14,329 nt of DNA, taken from NCBI GenBank assembly GCA_023443925.1, contig JAEZSL010000221.1, positions 1 to 14,329 on the forward strand. Direction: 5' to 3'. The notes under the pieces are model-generated. The model had not been told where the DNA came from. It worked only from the letters and a program-made list of their open reading frames with translations, and ran no database searches. The DNA is from Bacillota bacterium (GTDB lineage: Bacteria > Bacillota_A > Clostridia > Lachnospirales > Lachnospiraceae). Each line of letters opens with the position of its first letter. The stretch's first letter is position 1. Shown piece by piece: positions 7,206 through 13,058 of this stretch. The position numbers were made by a program, and so were the translations under genes.

Positions 7206-8486
7206 TCACCACACTTTTTTATTGGTACGGTTATCCTGCAACAATTTTTCTTTCAATTCATCAAGATCAAGGGTGGTTCCGCTGATTCTGGATTCTTCCG
7301 CCGCATAGGCCATAATATGGCTTTCCACCGACTGGTCAATGGAGGATTTACTTAAGCCGCCTATTCCGCGGATCAAATCCATAAAATCTTTCATCAGTCC
7401 TACATCTCCCCCGCCATGGGCTCCTTCTATGATACCGGGGTGGATTACTTTTTGCTCATATTGATTAACGGCATTGGAAGAGAAACGGGTTATTTCTATC
7501 ACATTAGTACTGTCGTCACCGCGTATCTCGCCGTTTTCGCACATAATTTTAATGGTCCGGCTCATTTTGTTCGTAAACCCGCTGAGATTAAAGCTCACCG
7601 TAACCCCGTTTTTAAATTCAATTAAGGTGACCTGGTTATCACAGACATCATTATCACAGTGATATACACATCTCCCATAAGGCCCGGTCTCAATGGCTTT
7701 TAATATTCCTGCCTCACTCTGATCCTTTGACAACAGAGTAGCAGGCCAGCTCCCAGCTGCCGGTAAATAAGCTTTTCTGGCGTCAAACCGGCAATCCCCG
7801 GCGGCTTTACAGGTAAAGCACCGCTTAGAGCTGTTCTCCGGTGCATTTTCACTCCTAAAGTACCTTAAACTGCCGAAGGAAGAAATACGTTTTGCTTCAC
7901 TGCCTGTCAGCCAGGTTAATAGATCCATATCATGACAGGATTTCTGCATAATCAGGGAACTGGACAAACTGCTGTTACGCCAGTTACCCCTTACAAAGGA
8001 ATGGGCCATATGAAAGTTTCCGATATTCTCATTATGCTGGATGGTAACTACTTCACCCAGCTCCCGGCTGTCAATAATGCGCTTTATGGCAGCAAAAAAA
8101 TTTGTATACCTTAATACATGACAGACTACCACGTTCCGGTTTAACCGGTTTGCTTTCCGCTTAATTTCCAGGGTCTCTCCCGGGTCGGGGGAAATGGGCT
8201 TCTCTAAAAGAATATCATAGCCCAGGTCCAGGGCTGCCATTGTCTGACCGTAATGGTCCCGGTCCATGGAGGCTATAATAATTGCATCTGCCGCTTTTCC
8301 CAACTGATAAAATTCCTCCACCGTTTCAAATTGCATGTCTGCCGGAATCTGAAGCAGCTCTGCTGCCGTCTTTCTTCTGATTTCATCCGGCTCCACCACG
8401 GCTGTGATCTCAGCCTTTTCCGTACGATGGGCATAGACTGCATATATCATCCCTCTTTGTCCTGCCCCTACAAGTGCTAGTTTCAA
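7206..8486 (-). CDS. Gfo/Idh/MocA-family NAD(P)-dependent oxidoreductase
   Basis: This 426-aa cytosolic protein has an N-terminal Rossmann dinucleotide fold with GAGQRG at residues 8-13. The family's catalytic EKP is at residues 95-97, and a downstream CHDMDLLTWL segment (H185, D188) supplies the usual active-site acid/base region. The family oxidises, reduces or epimerises sugars, inositols and glycosides through a keto intermediate. A Cys cluster (C223, C226, C232) sits in an insertion of the C-terminal domain and is present in a subset of family members, where it may bind metal. The start is TTG at 8484-8486, supported by GGGAGGT 9 nt upstream and by the GxGxxG motif beginning at residue 8. 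No in-frame ATG upstream is usable. Its place next to the permeases suggests action on the imported sugar. Length exceeds the short about 330-aa members. Confidence 0.92.
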   Translation of the reverse strand: MKLALVGAGQRGMIYAVYAHRTEKAEITAVVEPDEIRRKTAAELLQIPADMQFETVEEFYQLGKAADAIIIASMDRDHYGQTMAALDLGYDILLEKPISPDPGETLEIKRKANRLNRNVVVCHVLRYTNFFAAIKRIIDSRELGEVVTIQHNENIGNFHMAHSFVRGNWRNSSLSSSLIMQKSCHDMDLLTWLTGSEAKRISSFGSLRYFRSENAPENSSKRCFTCKAAGDCRFDARKAYLPAAGSWPATLLSKDQSEAGILKAIETGPYGRCVYHCDNDVCDNQVTLIEFKNGVTVSFNLSGFTNKMSRTIKIMCENGEIRGDDSTNVIEITRFSSNAVNQYEQKVIHPGIIEGAHGGGDVGLMKDFMDLIRGIGGLSKSSIDQSVESHIMAYAAEESRISGTTLDLDELKEKLLQDNRTNKKVW

Positions 8487-8522
8487 CTTAAAATACCTCC
8501 CATATGTAAATTAATTTTCTCT

Positions 8523-8540
8523 GTAACAGGCACCTGTTAC
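8523..8540. repeat. Perfect intercistronic palindrome GTAACAGG-CA-CCTGTTAC
   Basis: Two 8-bp arms flank a 2-bp centre in the 59-bp gap between the 365-aa gene (stop at 8546) and the oxidoreductase (start at 8486). In RNA it would form a 7-bp stem with a 4-nt loop, about 18 nt upstream of the GGGAGGT ribosome site. No U-run follows, so an RNA-processing or stability hairpin is more likely than a terminator. Confidence 0.5.
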
Positions 8541-8545
8541 TGCCC

Positions 8546-9643
8546 CTACTCCGTTGGAGAAACCTCCGGTGCCGCAGGATCCTCTAAGGGATAATAGCCC
8601 TCCGGATAATAATGCTCCCAGACATTTTTCAGATGATCTCTACCGGTATGATCCACCTCCAGCTCTCCCAATTGATAGAAGCCATCCTCACATTCCGTGT
8701 CAATCCCCATATAAACCGGAAACTTCTGCTTATAAAAGAGTCCGGCCGACAAAGAATAGCTGCCTTCTAAAAGAGCGGGAAGCTGGATTATTTCATTGTG
8801 AATAATATCTCCTACGTGCCAGGACGGAGAATCCGGTACGGGAATAAGAAAGGTTTTATCACCCCGTACTAATTTCAATTTAATGGACAAATCGCTATAG
8901 CAAGGTGCGCTTCCGGTATTTACAAACCAGAAACGTGCGGGTAAAACTCCCATACTTGATACCTTTTCCGGATAAGTTAATCTTCTTAATGTGATTTGAA
9001 ATCCCAGGTTAAGGTTTTGATTGGAAAGTCCGCAATGCCAGCTTGACGCCTGCCTTAGAACCTGAATCCCGCAGACAGGATCTAAAACATGAAGCAGCAC
9101 CGGGTTTTTCTGCCAGTTATTTTGTAACCCCTGTTCCGCCAGAGCTTCACAGCATCCGATCCAGTTTTCTTCCCCGCTGGAAATTCTTAAACCAAATTCC
9201 CGGTTTTTATCTTTCAGAAACCGGATTAGACCGTAGTTATCCAGGTCTGCAAATAAGTTTATCTCTTGAAAACCTTCCATATAGGCATTCCATTCCACGG
9301 GATTATTACCTGTGGCCGTTATTATTACTCCCATCAGGGAAATATCCTTTTCTCTTAAATAACTGCCTGCTCTTCGGATCAATGCGGCAAAACACTCTTC
9401 CGGATAATCCGTTACCCATTCCGGATAATCCGGCTTGATAACCAGTACCGGATTAAAGGTTTTGGCTGCCTGATCCAAAAGCGGTTCCAGTACATAACAG
9501 CCACGTTTTGGTTCCAGGTCAACCCAAGAGCAGGTTATGTAGTTTATCTGTCCTCTTCCGGAATTAGCAGGCGGCGTTTTAAAAAGCGGGCGTATTTTTC
9601 TGGTTTTATAGATTTCATAATTTTCTAATGAATATTTGCCCAT
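8546..9643 (-). CDS. Shorter paralog of the DUF4832/GH-like protein, probably lacking catalytic glutamates
   Basis: This 365-aa cytosolic protein has no signal peptide. It aligns by eye to the 442-aa product two genes upstream. The W-x-x-(L/M)EP-x-x-G-x-Y motif is at 40-50 (SWVDLEPKRGCY), the barrel region spans about 60-205, and the C-terminal beta-sandwich spans about 212-332 (LTYPEK, FVNTGSAPCYS, a closing CEDGFYQLGELEV). Where the longer protein has GAWGE (E174) this one has ATGNN (N114), and where that has VVFE (E268) this has VLLH (H185). If those glutamates are catalytic, this is a pseudoenzyme or a binding partner. It starts at ATG 9643, 11 bp after the previous stop, with AAAGGAT as ribosome site. 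It lacks much of the longer protein's sequence between motif and barrel core and has a 30-residue C-terminal extension. Confidence 0.72.
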   Translation of the reverse strand: MGKYSLENYEIYKTRKIRPLFKTPPANSGRGQINYITCSWVDLEPKRGCYVLEPLLDQAAKTFNPVLVIKPDYPEWVTDYPEECFAALIRRAGSYLREKDISLMGVIITATGNNPVEWNAYMEGFQEINLFADLDNYGLIRFLKDKNREFGLRISSGEENWIGCCEALAEQGLQNNWQKNPVLLHVLDPVCGIQVLRQASSWHCGLSNQNLNLGFQITLRRLTYPEKVSSMGVLPARFWFVNTGSAPCYSDLSIKLKLVRGDKTFLIPVPDSPSWHVGDIIHNEIIQLPALLEGSYSLSAGLFYKQKFPVYMGIDTECEDGFYQLGELEVDHTGRDHLKNVWEHYYPEGYYPLEDPAAPEVSPTE

Positions 9644-9654
9644 ACCAATCCTTT

Positions 9655-10938
9655 CTACTTCAAATGACTATCCACCGTTTTTTTGAATTCCTCAATATCC
9701 TCCCTGGTGATATAGGTGTCCTCTCCGACTCTGTCCACATCCTCCCGCAGCACTAACATACTTAGATTATTAAACCGCTTACCCGTTTTCATGTATTCAA
9801 AGGCAGCTTTTTGCAGGGTTGTTTTTAATTCATCCGCAGACGGTTCCGCCTTCCAGTCTCCAAATACTTCATAACGAAGCATAGCATCACCGGCTTTTAT
9901 GGGATACAGATAAAATTGCCGCTGAACCCGGATGATATTACTCTGCTCGTTATCCAGGACCAGGGACAGTCTGGAGTCATAAAGCCAGCTTTCGCTCCAA
10001 AAACCTTTTATAGCCAGCTCCGGGAAGTATTTATCATAAAATTCTATGGCAAGCTTCATGGAATTCTTTAGCCGGACTGGATTATAACCTGGGCCGGAGG
10101 GCACATGCAGGGCCAGTAAAAGCTCACCCTTTTTCAGAGCTGTCTTCCATTGGGCCTTATCCAGAGTTATTTTCTCACTTTTAACATAGCCCATGGGACT
10201 GATGGGATTGGCGTTGATGAAGTCTTCCCCTTCCTCCCACTCTGTGGTAAATTTACCTTCCGTGTCGTAAATTTCATTAATTCCGTTAATCTGTCCGTCC
10301 CTTCTGAATTCCTCCCCCGGATGACTTAAGGCAATGACTTTTTTTGTTTTTTCGTTACGGTACAGGGTAAGCTCATCTTCGAATTTGCAAGGTATAAATA
10401 GAAACCGGTCCATTAAAAAGATGGCGCAGGTATAAAAATTCATATCCCAGGGAAAATCACTGACTGTTACATCCCCTTTCTCTATGAACTTTCTGAATTG
10501 GTTTTCCATAGGCCGGTAAGGAATATCCGCATAATATTCCGCCGGTACTCCTCTTATCTTCAATAATTCCATAGCCGGTTCCACACAGGCCAGCAGCAGC
10601 AAAAGCGGATAAAACCCTCTGTATTTTGTCATGCAAGCCGGCAGCATATTCTTATAATTATCAACATCGCAGCGGTTTCTGGCACTGCACATATCCCAAA
10701 CCAGGAACTTGGTAAAGGAAAAAAGAAGCTGATCCTGCTCAACTGCCTCACAGGCATTTAATATAAGCTCCAGTTTCTCTCCGGGAATATGATATTTTTC
10801 GAAAAGATGGGCTAAAAACCTACGAGGTATCAGATAATCACACGTATTCTCCGTATAATTTTCATAAAACGCTTCAATTCCTTCCGGCAAATTATCAAAG
10901 CCGCAATATTCTGTGTATTCCTTAAATGACAGCTTCAT
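9655..10938 (-). CDS. Acyltransferase-like protein (NAT_N plus GNAT_C domain type)
   Basis: This 427-aa cytosolic protein resembles the two-domain proteins annotated as acyltransferase domain-containing (NAT_N/DUF5596 followed by GNAT_C). The N-terminal helical part covers about 1-150. The C-terminal GNAT-like part covers about 155-385 and carries the characteristic LHVPSGP (277-283), FYDKYFPE (300-307), ESWLYDSRLS (316-325) and a SNI at 333-335. Such folds are thought to bind acyl-CoA and transfer an acyl group to an amine or hydroxyl, but activity of this family is not established as far as I know. It lies between the two DUF4832-like genes, 14 bp after the upstream stop and with a strong AAAGGAGG site, which implies a substrate or regulatory link with them. 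No membrane or signal segment is seen. Family call is from remembered motifs. Confidence 0.7.
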   Translation of the reverse strand: MKLSFKEYTEYCGFDNLPEGIEAFYENYTENTCDYLIPRRFLAHLFEKYHIPGEKLELILNACEAVEQDQLLFSFTKFLVWDMCSARNRCDVDNYKNMLPACMTKYRGFYPLLLLLACVEPAMELLKIRGVPAEYYADIPYRPMENQFRKFIEKGDVTVSDFPWDMNFYTCAIFLMDRFLFIPCKFEDELTLYRNEKTKKVIALSHPGEEFRRDGQINGINEIYDTEGKFTTEWEEGEDFINANPISPMGYVKSEKITLDKAQWKTALKKGELLLALHVPSGPGYNPVRLKNSMKLAIEFYDKYFPELAIKGFWSESWLYDSRLSLVLDNEQSNIIRVQRQFYLYPIKAGDAMLRYEVFGDWKAEPSADELKTTLQKAAFEYMKTGKRFNNLSMLVLREDVDRVGEDTYITREDIEEFKKTVDSHLK

Positions 10939-10952
10939 TCTGAAATCCTCCT

Positions 10953-12281
10953 TTATTCAACCGATATGATACCCATGGGATAATAACCGTCTTCTTCTCC
11001 TGTAATGGCTAATTTAAGGCTGCCAATTTCCTTAATCCCGGTTTCGATTCCCAGCTCAATTGTATATTCCCCGCTTGGCATACCGGGGGATAACTGTATG
11101 CTTTCCCTGCACAAGATATCCATATCCGGAAGCCATTCTCTTATATCCTCCTGCAATGTATGGGTATAGACCGCAGTATGATTCCGAAGCCTTATTACCA
11201 CCGGATATTTTCGATAGATTGGGGCGACTCCCACATTGGCGGCTAAAATAGCGATAGGCAGCGGCTGGCCTTTCCGGGCCTTTGACTCATAGGTAAACTT
11301 TCTTATTTCAAACCGGTAGCCCATCTTGAGCAGCCAGCGTTTTACACTGTCTTTCCAGGCATAGGGAACCACCGTACCTTTGCTATTATACGAAGAAATA
11401 TGCCATTTCAGGGATTCATCGATGATATAATCAATGTTCCAGCCTTGTTGATACCAGTCATACATGTGCCAGCAGGCCTCAAATACGACCGGTGCGGTTT
11501 TCCAGGCATCCCTCATCTGAAAGTTTTCAATGTTCTGGGGATAGAAGTCCAGCATATGGGACCACTGAGCTCCATGGAAACCTCCCATATCACCCAGACA
11601 GTCTACACGAAAACCAATGGCTGCCTTCCGCTCTTTCATGATTTTTAAGGACTTGGGATCATGCAGCAGAGCCTGCAGAGGTGTTATCTTAAAATTATCT
11701 ATGTATGCACCGGTAATTTCTCTGATTGCATCCTCTTCTAAGAATTCCGTACCGCCGCCCTCTCCCCAGGCCCCGACAATTGCCATGTCTACGGAACTGA
11801 TTATCGGATGCCCGTCAAATCGTGCGGCAAATTCCCGGATAAACTCAGACCAGTATTTCACATAGGGCGTGTTAATGGGATCTACCCTCCAAAAGGGAAA
11901 TTCCGGTTCTTCTGGGTATTCCTTACGATACCAGCCGGGGATATCCTCTTCTTCACTCAGGGCATAGGGCGAACATCTCACGACTGCCGTACATCCAAGA
12001 GATTTCGCATATTCCAGTTTGTTCTCTAAAACCTCCCAACGGTAATCGCCCTTTTCCGGCTCCATCTCCTTCCAGCGGACTCCGCAGTAATAGATTCGGC
12101 TGTCGGGATGATTCCAGGTTTTACTTTCCTTTGTAAACTTATATCTCTCCATTTCATTCTCATGGGTATCCAATACCTTTTTGTTCGCTCCCATAAGCTG
12201 AGGCGCTGCTATGAATCCGATACCGGGATTGGTAATTATTTCTGTGCTTATTTCCGGATATACACTAACCTGGCTACTCAT
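10953..12281 (-). CDS. DUF4832 / glycoside-hydrolase-like protein
   Basis: This 442-aa cytosolic protein has no signal peptide. It resembles DUF4832-containing proteins with a TIM-barrel-like N-terminal region and an Ig-like C-terminal sandwich. The W-x-x-MEP-x-x-G-x-Y motif at residues 70-80 (RWKEMEPEKGDY) is typical of clan A hydrolase entry segments. IVGAWGEGGG (168-177, E174) resembles an acid/base strand and APVVFEACW (263-271, E268) a nucleophile strand. WHISSYNSKG (293-302) and GYRFEIRKFTYESK (321-334) lead into the sandwich, which ends EEDGYYPMGIISVE. A hydrolase acting inside the cell on the imported oligosaccharide is a fair inference, with substrate unknown. The ATG at 12281 overlaps the stop of the small zinc-ribbon gene by 8 bp, with GGAGCG as ribosome site inside that gene. 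Confidence 0.8.
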   Translation of the reverse strand: MSSQVSVYPEISTEIITNPGIGFIAAPQLMGANKKVLDTHENEMERYKFTKESKTWNHPDSRIYYCGVRWKEMEPEKGDYRWEVLENKLEYAKSLGCTAVVRCSPYALSEEEDIPGWYRKEYPEEPEFPFWRVDPINTPYVKYWSEFIREFAARFDGHPIISSVDMAIVGAWGEGGGTEFLEEDAIREITGAYIDNFKITPLQALLHDPKSLKIMKERKAAIGFRVDCLGDMGGFHGAQWSHMLDFYPQNIENFQMRDAWKTAPVVFEACWHMYDWYQQGWNIDYIIDESLKWHISSYNSKGTVVPYAWKDSVKRWLLKMGYRFEIRKFTYESKARKGQPLPIAILAANVGVAPIYRKYPVVIRLRNHTAVYTHTLQEDIREWLPDMDILCRESIQLSPGMPSGEYTIELGIETGIKEIGSLKLAITGEEDGYYPMGIISVE

Positions 12282-12504
12282 TTAACGCTCCTTCCTCGGT
12301 ATACTTATTTAAAAAAACAGAACATCCTGAATCTTTATAATGCAGAGACATTCTTTTTAGCTGCTCGCTGTCACAGCCTAAAAATTTGGAGAGACAGTTA
12401 TAGCACCTTATTGTTCCAACCTGCTTGCCTAATATTTTTATGTTCAGGGCAATTTCATCATTCCCTGTTCTTATACCACAATGATTGCAATGTACTGTTT
12501 TCAT
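12274..12504 (-). CDS. Small Cys-rich zinc-ribbon-like protein, first gene of operon
   Basis: This 76-aa protein has two CxxC pairs (C6/C9 in VHCNHCG and C34/C37 in RCYNCLS), plus C44 and C61. That spacing of about 25 residues fits a zinc ribbon or rubredoxin-like knuckle. I do not recognise the family. It begins at ATG 12504 with a GGTGA site 5 nt upstream and ends TAG at 12274-12276, overlapping the next gene by 8 bp, which implies translational coupling. Possible roles are nucleic-acid binding, redox sensing or a metal-binding accessory to the downstream enzymes. The overlap, ribosome site and promoter context make it a likely real gene despite its size. Confidence 0.72.
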   Translation of the reverse strand: MKTVHCNHCGIRTGNDEIALNIKILGKQVGTIRCYNCLSKFLGCDSEQLKRMSLHYKDSGCSVFLNKYTEEGALNE

Positions 12505-12538
12505 TTTTCACCATTTCTGCGCTGCTTTTGCGGCTATG

Positions 12539-12567
12539 TTAATATGTGAGGATAGTGTAAGACTCAA
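12539..12567 (-). promoter_or_regulatory. Candidate second promoter, TTGAGT-N17-TATTAA
   Basis: On the minus strand TTGAGT (12567-12562) and TATTAA (12544-12539) are separated by exactly 17 bp. They end 35 bp upstream of the zinc-ribbon ATG, leaving room for the ribosome site. This would give a short leader, in contrast to the far promoter. Confidence 0.4.
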
Positions 12568-12595
12568 ATTATGTATTTCGTGCAGGTGCCTACGA

Positions 12596-12605
12596 TTTGT
12601 AACGT
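12596..12605 (+). promoter_or_regulatory. TTTGTAACGT box, putative regulator site in the operon leader
   Basis: This matches the box TTTGTTACGT at 9 of 10 positions and lies in the same orientation as the other copies. It sits upstream of the candidate second promoter and 92 bp before the zinc-ribbon start. It may be a distal operator permitting looping, or chance. Confidence 0.35.
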
Positions 12606-12782
12606 GCAAAGATTTAATATGGGCAGCAGCCTTATATCTGAAGCTTGCAGTGTAATTTACTATTTCCCATACGATGCCGCTTCACTTCATCCTATATAAT
12701 GCTGGAAAAGTTTGAACGCGTACTCATCTTTCTCATTTCAAACTCGAGTGGAAGTAATTTTATTCACTTGACATGCCCTATT

Positions 12783-12804
12783 TTTGTTACGTTATTTGTT
12801 ACGT
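12783..12804 (+). promoter_or_regulatory. Tandem TTTGTTACGT boxes, putative LacI-family operator of the operon
   Basis: Two identical 10-bp copies of TTTGTTACGT (12783-12792 and 12795-12804) repeat with a 12-bp period. The stretch TACGT...ACGTA also forms a partial palindrome. They lie about 24-45 bp downstream of the minus-strand -10 hexamer, so a bound repressor could block elongation from that promoter. Assignment to the adjacent regulator is inferred from position. Confidence 0.55.
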
Positions 12805-12827
12805 ATGTTTAGTAAATCAATGATATG

Positions 12828-12856
12828 ATTATATCACGGCCGCCTGGATATGTAAA
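12828..12856 (-). promoter_or_regulatory. Sigma-A promoter of the operon, TTTACA-N17-TATAAT
   Basis: On the minus strand -35 TTTACA (12856-12851) and a perfect -10 TATAAT (12833-12828) are spaced 17 bp apart. Transcription would begin near 12821 and run toward the zinc-ribbon gene, producing a leader of about 315 nt. The tandem TTTGTTACGT boxes lie just inside the transcript. Confidence 0.7.
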
Positions 12857-12959
12857 TACATATTTCGTATATCTTTAACATTTAATCCCATCATCAGCAA
12901 AGAGGGTCTGTCCCTGCCGTTACAGCAGAAATCCGTTATAAGAGTCTCTGTATTGTCTG

Positions 12960-12988
12960 TTGACAAGCGATTCATTATACGATATTAT
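12960..12988 (+). promoter_or_regulatory. Sigma-A promoter of the LacI-family gene, TTGACA-N17-TATTAT
   Basis: A perfect -35 TTGACA (12960-12965) and -10 TATTAT (12983-12988) are spaced 17 bp apart. The start point is expected near 12995, about 64 nt before the ATG at 13059. A regulator box at 12999-13008 overlaps the initial transcribed region, which fits autorepression. Confidence 0.75.
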
Positions 12989-12993
12989 TTACA

Positions 12994-13010
12994 TTACATT
13001 GGTAACGTAA
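12994..13010 (+). promoter_or_regulatory. Putative autoregulatory operator containing TTGGTAACGT
   Basis: A 17-bp near-palindrome TTACATTGGTAACGTAA covers the box TTGGTAACGT (12999-13008), which matches TTTGTAACGT at 9 of 10 positions. It lies immediately after the regulator's -10 hexamer. Palindromic sites of this size and place are typical for LacI-family repressors, so binding by the adjacent regulator is plausible but unproven. Confidence 0.5.
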
Positions 13011-13058
13011 TTTTTACGAAACACAAATGATGATTTACGACTGAGAGGGGATTATAGA

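Larger units (their letters stand above)
12505..13058. other. Divergent regulatory region between operon and LacI-family gene
   Basis: This 554-bp region contains no convincing gene. It holds promoters pointing both ways, four TTTGTTACGT-like boxes and a long operon leader. If the strong minus-strand promoter at 12828-12856 is used, the leader before the zinc-ribbon gene is about 315 nt. That leader includes an 8-bp inverted repeat (AGTTTGAA 12709-12716 and TTCAAACT 12737-12744) and an ATAT...GGC/GCC...ATAT imperfect stem near 12617-12636. No known riboswitch motif was recognised. Confidence 0.7.

Noticed and set aside
7201..7212. GTG at 7212 as the start of the LplB-type permease
   Set aside because: The ATG at 7200 is better placed behind a GGTGA ribosome site and directly follows the previous stop. 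The four extra residues have no family support, though they cannot be excluded.
9043..9438. 131-codon open frame on the + strand inside the 365-aa gene
   Set aside because: It lies wholly antisense to a gene with clear paralogy, is Pro/Leu/Ser-rich in the manner of antisense frames, and has no ribosome site or family resemblance.
12108..12542. 144-codon + strand open frame overlapping the zinc-ribbon gene and the start of the DUF4832 gene
   Set aside because: Its composition (Phe, Leu, Cys and Tyr rich, no domain) fits an antisense shadow. The minus-strand genes here have ribosome sites, overlap coupling and conserved Cys pairs.
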